From contig NZ_DAIDJE010000020.1 of assembly GCF_027451485.1 (NCBI RefSeq), positions 1-64,000 on the forward strand: a stretch of 64,000 nucleotides of DNA, read 5' to 3'. How positions within the stretch are numbered: the first letter of the stretch is position 1; each line of letters starts with the position of its first letter. Shown here piece after piece: positions 33,702 through 42,674 of this stretch. The notes under the pieces were generated by a model, which saw only the letters and a program-made list of their open reading frames with translations, had not been told where the DNA came from and did not search any database. This stretch comes from Bradyrhizobium sp. (GTDB taxonomy: Bacteria > Pseudomonadota > Alphaproteobacteria > Rhizobiales > Xanthobacteraceae). The position numbers were made by a program, and so were the translations under genes.

Positions 33702-35150
33702 ATGATCCGTATTTCCACGATCTTTATCGCCATTTGCATGGTGCTGGTTGCCGCCTCGCTCGGCCTAGTTCTCTACTCGGTCGCCGGATTAGACGCCATG
33801 GAGTCGGCGATTGCAGCGCTGACCGCGCTGACCTTTCTCATTCTTTACAACGCGGTATCGATGCGGCTGCGCGACCGGACCGACGTCGGCGGCCAGATCG
33901 CGGACCTGTCGCGCGGCACGGCGGACCTCGCGCGCCAGGTCGCCGAATTCGGCAGGCGGCTGACGGCGGTCGAGGGGAAGCTTGGATCGCTCAACCACGC
34001 GGGGGCGGACCGCATCCAGGCGGTGGTTGGGGAGATCAACGAACTTGGCGGGCTCGTCAAGCAACTCGCGGTCTCGGTCGCTAGCCATGAAGATCTGTTG
34101 TCGACGAACGCGGCCGCCGCGTCGCCCGTGAGCCGTTCGGGGCATTCAACGCCCAATGAACAGCCGTCCTTCGCCGCCGAGCCTCCGAAACTGGTCGTGG
34201 CGCCGTCGCCTGTTGTCTCGGTAGTCGGGTCCGAGCCCACGGCCGAGCGCAACGAGGTGCAGACGCTGGCGGCGGTCAAGGCCGCGATCGAACAAAACCG
34301 GCTCGACATCTATCTGCAACCGATGGTCACACTGCCGCAGCGCAAGGTGCGCTTCTACGAGGCCGTCACGCGCATCCGCGACGAGAATGACCGGCTGCTT
34401 GCTGCCGAAGAGTTCATGCCTTTCGTGGAAGCCGCAGGATTGGTCGGGCGCATCGACCACACCATGATGCTTCGCTGCGTCCAGGTGCTGCGCCGCCTGA
34501 TGGTCCGAAACAAGGAGGTCGGCCTATTCTGCAATATGGCGGGCGCCACGCTGCGCGACTCCACCACCTTCACGCCCTGTCTGGACTTCCTCGAGGCCAA
34601 TCGCGCGCTGGCGCCGTCTCTTGTGATCGAGTTCAAGCAGGCGACGTTTCGTAACCTCGGTGCTGCCGAGGGAGAGCATCTGGCGGCGCTTGCGCAGCGC
34701 GGGTACCGTTTTTCCATCGACCATGTCACCGATCTCAGGATCGAACCGCGCGAACTCGCCGATCGGGGTGTCCGCTTCATCAAGGTGCCGGCCGCACTGC
34801 TGCTCGATCCGAAGGCCTCTTCGTCATCCGACATCCACCCCTCGGATCTCTCCGACCTTCTTGGCCGGTTCGGCATCGATCTGATCGCCGAACGGATCGA
34901 GGGCGAGCGTGCGGTCGTCGATTTGCTCGATTTCGACGTCAGGTTTGGACAGGGTTTTCTGTTCGCGCCGCCGCGGCCGTTGCGCCCCGAGGGCGCCTCG
35001 GCGACGGAAGGTGCTTCCGCTGGCAAGGCCGGGGAATCGGAGGGTGCAGGATCGAACGGCGCCGTACGGATGGATCCGTCGATGATCGAGGCACCGGCGC
35101 GAGTGACGGGAAATGCCGCGCTGGCACGGCGCGCGGCTGGCCCGAACTAG
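33702..35150 (+). CDS. TipF-like membrane protein with degenerate EAL domain
   Basis: A 482-residue protein. Two transmembrane segments (ISTIFIAICMVLVAASLGLVLY and MESAIAALTALTFLILYNAV, about 4-53) are followed by a coiled-coil (about 62-130), a Pro/Ser linker and an EAL domain (about 185-425). The domain keeps FYEAVTRI, NMAGATL, IEFKQA, the Lys of FIKVP, AERIE and FGQGFLF but has SIDHVTD where active phosphodiesterases have DDFG, so one catalytic Asp is missing. The layout matches Caulobacter TipF, a c-di-GMP-binding flagellar positioning factor. The 50-residue C-terminal tail is low complexity. Confidence 0.82.
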   Translation: MIRISTIFIAICMVLVAASLGLVLYSVAGLDAMESAIAALTALTFLILYNAVSMRLRDRTDVGGQIADLSRGTADLARQVAEFGRRLTAVEGKLGSLNHAGADRIQAVVGEINELGGLVKQLAVSVASHEDLLSTNAAAASPVSRSGHSTPNEQPSFAAEPPKLVVAPSPVVSVVGSEPTAERNEVQTLAAVKAAIEQNRLDIYLQPMVTLPQRKVRFYEAVTRIRDENDRLLAAEEFMPFVEAAGLVGRIDHTMMLRCVQVLRRLMVRNKEVGLFCNMAGATLRDSTTFTPCLDFLEANRALAPSLVIEFKQATFRNLGAAEGEHLAALAQRGYRFSIDHVTDLRIEPRELADRGVRFIKVPAALLLDPKASSSSDIHPSDLSDLLGRFGIDLIAERIEGERAVVDLLDFDVRFGQGFLFAPPRPLRPEGASATEGASAGKAGESEGAGSNGAVRMDPSMIEAPARVTGNAALARRAAGPN

Positions 35151-35174
35151 TGCGTAGTTTCCGAAGTTCATAAC

Positions 35175-36029
35175 ATGACGACGCTGAAATTTGCCGAGAG
35201 GCTGCGCGATCTCGTCGCCGAGGTTGACGTGCTGCTGAGTGATATCTGGGGCGTCGTGCATAACGGCCTCGTCGCATTCGACGATGCCTGCGAGGCGCTT
35301 CAGAACTTTCGCGGCCAGGGCGGCACCGTGATCCTGATCACCAATGCGCCGCGGCCGGCGGATTCAGTGCAGCGCCAACTGCGCAAACTCCACGTCGCCG
35401 ACGAAACCTACGACGCCATCGTCAGTTCGGGCGATTTGGCGCGAAACTTCGTCGCCGCTCATCCCGGCCAGAAGATGTTCTGGGTCGGCCCCGAGCGCGA
35501 CAGCTCGATCTATCGCGGCCTCGAAGCGGGGCTCGTGCCCCTGGAACAAGCCGACTACATCGTCTGCACCGGCCTGTTCGATGATGAAACCGAATCGGCG
35601 GAAAACTACCGCCCGATGCTGTTGAAGGCGCGCGAACGCAAGTTGACGCTGGTGTGTGCCAATCCCGACATTGTGGTCGAGCGCGGCGACCGGCTGATCT
35701 ATTGCGCGGGCGCGATCGCCGAGCTTTATCGCGAACTCGGCGGCGAGGTGATTTTCTACGGCAAACCACACCGGCCGATCTACGAACGCGCCTTGAGGCT
35801 TGCGGCCGAGCGGCGCGGGGGTGAGGTCCCGCTCAAGCGTGTGCTCGCGATCGGCGATTCCGTAAGGACCGATCTTGCCGGCGCCCATGGCTTTGGCATC
35901 GACTGCCTGTTCGTGACCCGCGGCATCCACTCCGAGGAGTTCGAAGGTCTCGATCAGCTCGAGCCCGCTTCCATCAGGGAATTGTTCGGCCATCCGCCTC
36001 GCGCGCTGATGCGGGAGCTGAGGTGGTGA
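35175..36029 (+). CDS. HAD-superfamily hydrolase, TIGR01459/NagD-like
   Basis: A 284-residue subclass IIA HAD phosphatase-like protein. Motif I reads LLSDIWGVVHNG (about 20-31): the nucleophile Asp is kept, but the usual second Asp is Trp, as in this subfamily. Motif II is ILITNAPRP (about 52-60), the cap domain follows, motif III Lys is in IFYGKPHRPIYERAL (about 194-208) and motif IV is LAIGDSVRTDLAGAHGFGID (about 223-242). Substrate unknown. A ribF gene lies nearby on the same strand beyond the divergent cheY, as in other alphaproteobacteria. Confidence 0.88.
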   Translation: MTTLKFAERLRDLVAEVDVLLSDIWGVVHNGLVAFDDACEALQNFRGQGGTVILITNAPRPADSVQRQLRKLHVADETYDAIVSSGDLARNFVAAHPGQKMFWVGPERDSSIYRGLEAGLVPLEQADYIVCTGLFDDETESAENYRPMLLKARERKLTLVCANPDIVVERGDRLIYCAGAIAELYRELGGEVIFYGKPHRPIYERALRLAAERRGGEVPLKRVLAIGDSVRTDLAGAHGFGIDCLFVTRGIHSEEFEGLDQLEPASIRELFGHPPRALMRELRW

Positions 36030-36050
36030 GGCAGCACGTTCCAGACGAAA

Positions 36051-36074
36051 ATGCCCGGCATCGAGGCCGGGCAT
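36051..36074. terminator. Bidirectional terminator between HAD gene and cheY
   Basis: The perfect stem ATGCCCGGC/GCCGGGCAT with a six-base loop lies between two convergent genes. It is flanked by CGAAAA on each side in a way that gives a short T run when read leftward and weaker T content rightward. Confidence 0.75.
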
Positions 36075-36099
36075 CGAAAACTCAAACGTTGCTTGATGA

Positions 36100-36495
36100 T
36101 CAAGCGTTCGCCAGATCCGGGAACACCGCCTCGATCTTGGTTTTCAGCGTGGCGGCATTGAACGGCTTGACGATGTAGTTGTTCACGCCCGCCTTCTTCG
36201 CAGCAATCACGTTCTCGGTCTTTGACTCGGCCGTGATCATGATGAACGGCGTAGTTGCGAGGTTGGGGTCGGCCCGTACCTCCCGCAGCAGGTCGTAGCC
36301 GGTCATCGGCTCCATGTTCCAGTCCGAGATGACGAGGCCGTATTTCTTGGTGCGCATCTTGTTGAGCGCGGCCGATCCATCGCTGGCATCGTCGATATTC
36401 TCGAAACCGAGCTGCTTGAGGAGATTTCTGATGATGCGAATCATGGTGCTGTAGTCATCCACCACCAGAACCGACATCGATAGATCGATCGCCAT
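36100..36495 (-). CDS. cheY: CheY-type single-domain response regulator
   Basis: A 131-residue stand-alone receiver. Residues are those of a chemotaxis CheY: acidic pair in VLVVDDYSTMIRIIRNLLKQLGFENID, phospho-acceptor Asp in LVISDWNMEPMTGYDLL (about 57-73), Thr in FIMITAES (about 87) and Lys in NNYIVKPFNAATL (about 109), with the usual C-terminal helix. The ATG at 36493-36495 is the standard start (MAIDLSMSVLVVDD). It stands alone, outside a che operon, so its partner kinase is encoded elsewhere. Confidence 0.93.
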   Translation of the reverse strand: MAIDLSMSVLVVDDYSTMIRIIRNLLKQLGFENIDDASDGSAALNKMRTKKYGLVISDWNMEPMTGYDLLREVRADPNLATTPFIMITAESKTENVIAAKKAGVNNYIVKPFNAATLKTKIEAVFPDLANA

Positions 36496-36706
36496 CTTCA
36501 AATCCCCTGGGCAACAAACGAACGCTGCTCGGCCAAACGACATGCCCGCAGTCGAGCCCAACGACTACCATCAGCCATTAAACAGCCCGTTAACCCGTGC
36601 CTGTTCCGGAGGATTATCGGCCTCCAAATGGCCCCTCACACCCGGCTTGACTTCGCGCTCTGCCCCAAGCCACGGTCCGTCGGACCCGTGGGACAAGACT
36701 TAGTAA

Positions 36707-37678
36707 ATGACCTCCAATTTTACCGTGATCCGCGATAGCGATGCCCCGGCCTCCACTCCCAAGGGAATGGTGGTGGCGATGGGCAACTTCGATGGTGTTC
36801 ACCTCGGGCACCGCGCCGTTATAGCTGCTGCTCTGCGCATGGGCCGGGCCCACGGAAAACCGGCCTTCGCGCTGACTTTTGAACCCCATCCACGCCGCTA
36901 TTTCAGCCCCAATACCCCCCAGTTCCGCCTCACCGACGAGGCCGCCAAGCTGCGGCTCCTCGCGGGCACCGGCCTTTCGGGCGCCGTGGTTATGACATTC
37001 GACAGGCGACGTGCCGAGACGACGGCACAAGACTTCATTCACCATGATCTGATCGAGCGGCTCGGAATCAGCGGCGTCGCGGTCGGTTATGACTTTCATT
37101 TCGGCAAGGGCCGCGTCGGCTCGCCGGCCCTGTTGGTGGCAGAAGCGCCACGGCTCGGTATCGAGGTCGACGTCCAGGCCCATGTCGACATCGCCGAACG
37201 GCCGGTGTCTTCCAGTGCGATCCGCGAGGCGCTTGCCGAGGGACAGATCAACGAGGCCACCGCAATGCTTGGCGGCCCCTGGTTTATCAGCGGCGAAGTC
37301 ATCCACGGCGAGAAACGTGGCCGCCACCTCGGCTTTCCGACCGCAAATATCAGACTCGACAAGAATTGCGGCCTCAAGCACGGCATCTATGCAGTCCGGG
37401 TCGGCCTGGGCGAGGCGCGCTTCGACGCCGTCGCGAGCTTCGGCCGCCGCCCGACCTTCGATAATGGCGCGCCGCTGCTCGAAGTTTTCCTGTTCGATTT
37501 CAAGGGCGATCTTTATGGCCGCCGCCTGGACGTCGCCTTCATCGCCTTCCTGCGCGAAGAATTGAAGTTCGATGCCATCGACGCCCTGATCCGCCAGATG
37601 GACGACGATTCGGCCCGCGCCCGCGAGCGTCTGGCAGCTGCGCCTGACGCGTTCCCTGGATTGGGGGTTGTGGGCTGA
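36707..37678 (+). CDS. ribF: Bifunctional riboflavin kinase / FMN adenylyltransferase
   Basis: A 323-residue enzyme converting riboflavin to FMN and FAD. The N-terminal adenylyltransferase part has VAMGNFDGVHLGHRAVI (about 25-41), with the HLGH nucleotidyl-transfer motif, and the ISGVAVGYDFHFGKGRVG loop; the C-terminal riboflavin kinase starts about 185 with EKRGRHLGFPTANIRLD (PTAN motif) and continues with VASFGRRPTFDNGAPLLEVFLFDF. Full-length and ordinary. It uses the riboflavin made downstream of ribH. Confidence 0.97.
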   Translation: MTSNFTVIRDSDAPASTPKGMVVAMGNFDGVHLGHRAVIAAALRMGRAHGKPAFALTFEPHPRRYFSPNTPQFRLTDEAAKLRLLAGTGLSGAVVMTFDRRRAETTAQDFIHHDLIERLGISGVAVGYDFHFGKGRVGSPALLVAEAPRLGIEVDVQAHVDIAERPVSSSAIREALAEGQINEATAMLGGPWFISGEVIHGEKRGRHLGFPTANIRLDKNCGLKHGIYAVRVGLGEARFDAVASFGRRPTFDNGAPLLEVFLFDFKGDLYGRRLDVAFIAFLREELKFDAIDALIRQMDDDSARARERLAAAPDAFPGLGVVG

Positions 37679-37872
37679 TTTTTTAAGGCGCTCAGCAGGG
37701 CTTTGCGATTTCACTGCCCCCTGCTATAGAAAGCCCATGTTGACGCGGCGCACCATCGGCATTAGCGGCCCGGCTTCCGCTTGAGCTTCAAAGGCTCGGC
37801 GAGAAGACCGGGATTTCTCGTGCATCCGCCCAAGATCATCCGCTGAAGACACCAGCCGCGTTCCAGAGCCCC

Positions 37873-40872
37873 ATGTCCCAAAAGCCGCAAAAGTCCGATA
37901 GCACAGACTATTCGAAGACCCTGTTCCTGCCGCAGACGGAATTCCCGATGCGCGCGGGCCTGCCCCAGCGCGAGCCGGAAATCCTCAAGAGCTGGAACAG
38001 AATGGGCCTTTACGAGCGCCTGCGCGAGAACTCGGCAGGCCGGCCGAAATTCGTCCTCCATGACGGGCCGCCCTATGCCAACGGCAACATCCATATCGGG
38101 CATGCGCTCAACAAGACCCTCAAGGACGTTGTGACCAAGAGCCAGCAGATGCTGGGCTTCGATTCCAACTATGTGCCGGGCTGGGACTGTCACGGCCTGC
38201 CGATCGAATGGAAGATCGAGGAAGAGAACTACCGCTCCAAGGGCAAGGCGAAGCCGGACTTCCGCGACTCCGCGGCGATGGTGGCATTTCGAAAAGAATG
38301 CCGCGCCTACGCCACGCATTGGCTCGACGTGCAGCGCGAGGAGTTCAAGCGGCTCGGCATCATCGGCGACTGGGACCATCCCTACGCGACCATGAGCTAT
38401 CCGGCCGAAGCGCAGATCGCGCGCGAGCTGATGAAGTTTGCCAGTAACGGCACGCTCTATCGCGGCTCGAAACCCGTGATGTGGAGCGTAGTGGAGAAAA
38501 CCGCGCTCGCCGAAGCCGAGGTCGAATACGAGGACCACACCTCGGATACGGTGTGGGTGAAATTTCCGGTCAACTCGCCCGCCTACGGGGCGCTCGCCGG
38601 TGCCAGCATCGTGATCTGGACCACGACGCCCTGGACGCTGCCGGGCAACCGGGCCATCAGCTTCTCGCCAAAAATCGCCTATGGCCTTTACAAGGTCACC
38701 GATGCCCCGGCCGACAACTGGACCAGGAACGGCGATCTCCTGATTTTGGCAGATGCGCTGGCCGAGAGCGTTTTCAAGCAGGCGCGCGTCACGTCGTATG
38801 AAAAGGTGCGGGACATCCCCGGTGATACCCTGGACGTGGTGGAATGCGCGCATCCGCTTAAGGGGCTCGATGGCAGCTACCAGTTCGTGGTGCCACTGCT
38901 TCCCGGCGATCACGTCACCGAGGACACCGGTACCGGTTTCGTCCACACCGCGCCCGGCCATGGCCGCGAAGACTTCGACGTCTGGACCGCGAATGCGCGC
39001 GAGCTGGAAGCGCGCGGCATCAGCACCGCGATCCCCTATACCGTTGACGAGAACGGCGCGCTGACGGCGCAAGCGCCCGGCTTCACCGGAACGCGCGTGC
39101 TGACCGACAAGGGCGAAAAGGGCGATGCCAACGAGGCTGTGATCAAGGCGCTGATCGGCGCCGGCATGCTGCTGGCGCGCGGACGCCTCAAGCACCAGTA
39201 CCCGCATTCCTGGCGCTCGAAGAAGCCGGTGATCTTCCGCAACACGCCGCAATGGTTCATCGCGATGGACAAGGACATCGCTGAGAATGGCAAGGCGAGG
39301 CCTGGCGATACCTTGCGCGCCCGGGCGCTGCATGCGATCTCGGTCACGCAATGGGTGCCGCCGGCGGGGCAAAACCGCATCAATGGCATGATCGTCAACC
39401 GGCCGGACTGGGTGATCTCGCGCCAGCGCGCCTGGGGTGTGCCGATTGCGGTATTCGTGCGCGAGAAGGGCGACGGCTCGGCGGAAATCCTGCAAGACGA
39501 CATCGTCAATCAAAGGATCTGCGAGGCCTTCACGGAAGAAGGCGCCGATGCCTGGTATCGCGACGGTGCCCGCGAGCGCTTCCTCGGACCGCGAGCGGGC
39601 GAAGACTGGAAAAAAGTCGACGATATTCTCGACGTCTGGTTCGACTCCGGATCGACCCACGCCTTTGTGCTGGAAGACCGTCAGAATTTTCCTACGCTCG
39701 GCCAGATCGTCCGCAAGATCGATGGCGGCAATGATACCGTGATGTATCTGGAAGGCTCGGACCAGCATCGCGGCTGGTTCCATTCTTCGCTGCTCGAAAG
39801 CGCCGGTACCCGCGGGCGCGCGCCTTATGACGTGGTGCTGACCCACGGCTTCACGCTCGACGAGAACGGCCGCAAGATGTCCAAGTCGCTCGGCAATACC
39901 GTCGAGCCGCAAAAGGTGATCGCGCAATCCGGCGCAGACATTCTGCGGCTTTGGGTCTGCGCCACCGACTATGCCGACGACCAGCGCATCGGTCCCGAAA
40001 TCCTCAAAAACACCATCGAGACCTACCGCAAGCTGCGCAACACCATTCGCTGGATGCTCGGCACGCTGCATCATTTCAGGCCGGGCGATGCGGTTGCGCA
40101 TGCCGACATGCCTGAGCTCGAGCGGCTGATGCTGCATCGCTTGAGCGAGATCGACGCCGTCGTCCGCGAGGCTTATGCGGCATTCGACTACAAGACGGTC
40201 GTTGCCTCGCTTACGCATTTCATGAACACCGATTTGTCGGCGTTCTATTTCGACATCCGCAAGGATGCCCTGTACTGCGATCCGCCCTCGTCGTCGACGC
40301 GCAAGGCCGCGCTGACCACGGTCAACATCCTGTGTGATGCCATCCTGAAATGGTTGGCGCCGATCATCAGCTTTACGGCCGACGAGGCCTGGTTCATGTA
40401 CGGACAGGAAGAATCGCCCTCCGTGCATCTGCTCACCTTTCCGGACAACCTCGCCGGCTTCCGCGACGATACCCTCGCTGCGAAATGGGAGATCGTCCGC
40501 GATGTACGGCGCGTGGTGACCGGCGCGCTGGAGCTCGAGCGGGCCGCGAAAAATATCGGCTCCTCGCTCGAGGCCTCCCCGCTGGTCTATGTCTCCGACA
40601 AGGCGATCTTCGCCACGCTGTTCGATATCGACCTCGCGGAAGTCTGCATCACCTCCAACGCCATGGTCACCGACGCGGAGGCACCCGCCAGCGCCTTCCG
40701 CCTCAACGATGTGCCCAACGTCGCCGTGGTCGTTGAAAAGGCCGCGGGCAGGAAGTGCGCCCGGTCTTGGAAGATCCTGCCGACCGTCGGCGAGGACGCC
40801 GACTATCCCGATGTGTCGCCGCGTGATGCCCGCGCTTTGCGTGAGTGGAAGGCGATGGGAGTAACGCCTTGA
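37873..40872 (+). CDS. ileS: Isoleucyl-tRNA synthetase
   Basis: A 999-residue class Ia synthetase. The HIGH motif is in [18 protein letters not shown] (about 73-90); the CP1 editing domain contains [12 protein letters not shown] and the [16 protein letters not shown] block (about 355-370); and the KMSKS loop is in [18 protein letters not shown] (about 666-683). The C-terminus has only a remnant of the zinc knuckle: [24 protein letters not shown] keeps one of the four usual Cys. The stop overlaps the TTG of lspA by 4 bp. No aptamer or T-box-like leader is visible. Confidence 0.97.
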   Translation: MSQKPQKSDSTDYSKTLFLPQTEFPMRAGLPQREPEILKSWNRMGLYERLRENSAGRPKFVLHDGPPYANGNIHIGHALNKTLKDVVTKSQQMLGFDSNYVPGWDCHGLPIEWKIEEENYRSKGKAKPDFRDSAAMVAFRKECRAYATHWLDVQREEFKRLGIIGDWDHPYATMSYPAEAQIARELMKFASNGTLYRGSKPVMWSVVEKTALAEAEVEYEDHTSDTVWVKFPVNSPAYGALAGASIVIWTTTPWTLPGNRAISFSPKIAYGLYKVTDAPADNWTRNGDLLILADALAESVFKQARVTSYEKVRDIPGDTLDVVECAHPLKGLDGSYQFVVPLLPGDHVTEDTGTGFVHTAPGHGREDFDVWTANARELEARGISTAIPYTVDENGALTAQAPGFTGTRVLTDKGEKGDANEAVIKALIGAGMLLARGRLKHQYPHSWRSKKPVIFRNTPQWFIAMDKDIAENGKARPGDTLRARALHAISVTQWVPPAGQNRINGMIVNRPDWVISRQRAWGVPIAVFVREKGDGSAEILQDDIVNQRICEAFTEEGADAWYRDGARERFLGPRAGEDWKKVDDILDVWFDSGSTHAFVLEDRQNFPTLGQIVRKIDGGNDTVMYLEGSDQHRGWFHSSLLESAGTRGRAPYDVVLTHGFTLDENGRKMSKSLGNTVEPQKVIAQSGADILRLWVCATDYADDQRIGPEILKNTIETYRKLRNTIRWMLGTLHHFRPGDAVAHADMPELERLMLHRLSEIDAVVREAYAAFDYKTVVASLTHFMNTDLSAFYFDIRKDALYCDPPSSSTRKAALTTVNILCDAILKWLAPIISFTADEAWFMYGQEESPSVHLLTFPDNLAGFRDDTLAAKWEIVRDVRRVVTGALELERAAKNIGSSLEASPLVYVSDKAIFATLFDIDLAEVCITSNAMVTDAEAPASAFRLNDVPNVAVVVEKAAGRKCARSWKILPTVGEDADYPDVSPRDARALREWKAMGVTP

Positions 40873-41366
40873 ACCTGCGCCTGCGTTACGGGGTGACCGC
40901 GGCCATTGCCACGCTCGTGCTCGATCAGGCATTGAAGTTCTGGCTGGTCCATGTGTTCGATATTGCACGCCGCGGCACGGTCAGGCTGACGCCGTTCTTC
41001 GACCTCGTCCTGGCCTGGAATCAGGGCATCAGCTTTGGCTGGTTTCAACATGATGGCCAGGCGGCTCAGATCGTCCTGATGGCGATCAAGGCGGTGGCGG
41101 TCGTGGTGCTGGCGGTCTGGATGGCCCGGTCACGCACCCTTCCGGCCACGCTCGCCCTCGGTTTTATCATCGGCGGGGCAATCGGCAACGGGATCGACCG
41201 CCTCGCCTATGGCGCCGTCGTCGATTTTGCTCTGTTTCACGTGAGGATCGGCGAAACGACCTTTAATTGGTACGTCTTTAACCTGGCTGATGTAGCCATT
41301 GTTGCCGGGGTCGCGGCCCTGTTGTATGACTCGTTTTGGGGGTCACCCGCCGCAAAAGCGCCCTGA
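40869..41366 (+). CDS. lspA: Lipoprotein signal peptidase (signal peptidase II)
   Basis: A 165-residue inner-membrane aspartyl protease that cleaves the signal peptide of Lgt-modified prolipoproteins. Four hydrophobic helices are present. The catalytic Asp residues lie in [15 protein letters not shown] (about 112-126) and [11 protein letters not shown] (about 138-148); [11 protein letters not shown] (about 52-62) is the other signature. The TTG at 40869 ([15 protein letters not shown]) overlaps the ileS stop, the usual arrangement for this pair; an in-frame ATG at 40845 inside ileS is less likely. Confidence 0.95.
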   Translation: MNLRLRYGVTAAIATLVLDQALKFWLVHVFDIARRGTVRLTPFFDLVLAWNQGISFGWFQHDGQAAQIVLMAIKAVAVVVLAVWMARSRTLPATLALGFIIGGAIGNGIDRLAYGAVVDFALFHVRIGETTFNWYVFNLADVAIVAGVAALLYDSFWGSPAAKAP

Positions 41367-41464
41367 TCCGGCTAATAGTAGCCGGTCGAGGGCTAAGGCT
41401 TTGCAGGCCCTGAGCCAGGCCCAAGCGTCTGGATATTAACGCGATTTTTGGACGGGAAAGCGCG

Positions 41465-42241
41465 ATGCACCAAACTGAAGCGAATGGTCGGATTGAGCGG
41501 ATCTTGGGTCTTGCCATCCTCTCCTTGAGCCTTGGCATGGTTGTGACGACTGGCACGGCCCGTGCCGAGGACAAGGATAACCGGACCTTCTCCGAAAAGA
41601 TCTCGGACGGGTTCTACGGCATGATCCGTAATACAAACATGGACAATCGCGGCATCGATTACCGCGAGCGCTCGCCCTTAGTGGTGCCGCCAACGCTCGA
41701 TCTGCCGCCGCCGGTCACCCGCGCGCAGGAAGGGCAGGTCGCAGACTGGCCCAAGGACCCGGATGAGCGAGCACGCAGGGCTGTGATCGCGGCCAAGAAG
41801 AAGGAAGCACCGCCGCCTGCCCGCGTGCGCGTGACCACAGCCGGCGATCCGCAGCAACAGGCCCAGCCCATCAATATTGCGCCCCCGGTGCAAGAGGCAC
41901 CCACCCCCGGCACGACTCGTCCAGCTTACGCCAGCGACCGCAACGGCACGGCTCTGACCGACCCTGTCTACGACAAGCCGGGCGATCTGTTCACAGGCGG
42001 CGCTGCGGCTCTCAGCGACTGGACCGGCCTGGATGGCATTTTCGGCGGCGGCAAGACGGTGCCGGTCGAACCGGGTACGGAGCCTGCGCGCACGGCGTTG
42101 ACCCAGCCGCCCGCCGGCTATCAGACGCCGGCAACCGGTTATGACTACGGCGAAGAGAAGAAGAGCATCTGGGACGGCACGGCGAATCCGGATCGCAACC
42201 CGCTTGCGCAACGGTCGAGCGCAACCAGCGTCGTTCACTAA
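41465..42241 (+). CDS. Proline-rich secreted protein of unknown function
   Basis: A 258-residue exported protein. Residues 1-35 form a signal peptide (LGLAILSLSLGMVVTTGTARA). The first mature segment, DKDNRTFSEKISDGFYGMIRNTNMDNRGIDYRERSPLVVPPTLDLPPP, looks conserved; after it the chain is Pro/Ala/Gln-rich and probably disordered to about 170, then LTDPVYDKPGDLFTGG and a further disordered end. It stands between lspA and the M16 pair, the place held by the DUF3035 lipoprotein in other alphaproteobacteria, but it lacks a lipobox Cys. Probably periplasmic or outer-membrane associated; function unknown. Confidence 0.75.
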   Translation: MHQTEANGRIERILGLAILSLSLGMVVTTGTARAEDKDNRTFSEKISDGFYGMIRNTNMDNRGIDYRERSPLVVPPTLDLPPPVTRAQEGQVADWPKDPDERARRAVIAAKKKEAPPPARVRVTTAGDPQQQAQPINIAPPVQEAPTPGTTRPAYASDRNGTALTDPVYDKPGDLFTGGAAALSDWTGLDGIFGGGKTVPVEPGTEPARTALTQPPAGYQTPATGYDYGEEKKSIWDGTANPDRNPLAQRSSATSVVH

Positions 42242-42342
42242 CCGCCTGGCACTGCCGATCTGAAGTCCCTGCAGCATTAGCGGCGAATTCAATCAGGGAC
42301 TTCCGATCGATAAAGCGGTACTGGAATCAAACAAGTTTGTGA

Positions 42343-42482
42343 GTAGCCCACGACTTTCCGAAGTTGAAGGTGGGTGCTGCGATGGAGCACGAAATTCGGA
42401 AAGTGGGCACTTGAGCTCCGACTCCAAAGTTCGCAGGCAACGGCTGCGACCTCTGATGCGAACTTTGGAATCGGAGGAACTC
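42343..42482. repeat. Twin-hairpin interspersed repeat, variant C
   Basis: Two adjacent palindromes in the gap before the M16 pair. Hairpin 1: GCCCACGACTTTCCGAA (42346-42362) with TTCGGAAAGTGGGCAC (42395-42410). Hairpin 2: GAGCTCCGACTCCAAAGTTC (from 42413) with GCGAACTTTGGAATCGGAGG (42458-42477). It has the same two-hairpin plan as variants A and B but a different sequence. The reverse complement of its 3' arm recurs inside the second M16 gene (44102-44117, 16 of 16 bases). Confidence 0.85.
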
Positions 42483-42674
42483 GGGTAACCTATTGCCTCC
42501 AGTACGGGGACCGGCCCGATTGTCGATCCTGACAGAACGCGGCCGCGCCGATGTGTGGCACCTTGGTTTTTTGCGAAGAGGATTCCTGGTGGAGTTTCGG
42601 ACATTCGCCTTGAACGCCCGCAGCCAGATGGGCAGCGTGCGCGACGCCGTTCCCGCCGGACTTCCAGACCGTTC

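Noticed and set aside
36577..36594. CtrA-like TTAA-TTAAC pair upstream of cheY
   Set aside because: The spacer is eight bases, off the seven-base rule.
37738..37785. A 15-codon frame upstream of ileS as a leader peptide
   Set aside because: It has no run of Ile codons and no attenuator hairpin, so nothing supports a regulatory role.
37762..40968. A 1068-codon open frame antisense to ileS
   Set aside because: Its translation is Arg/Gly/His-rich with no domain; ileS on the other strand has all synthetase motifs. Such mirror frames are normal in high-G+C DNA.
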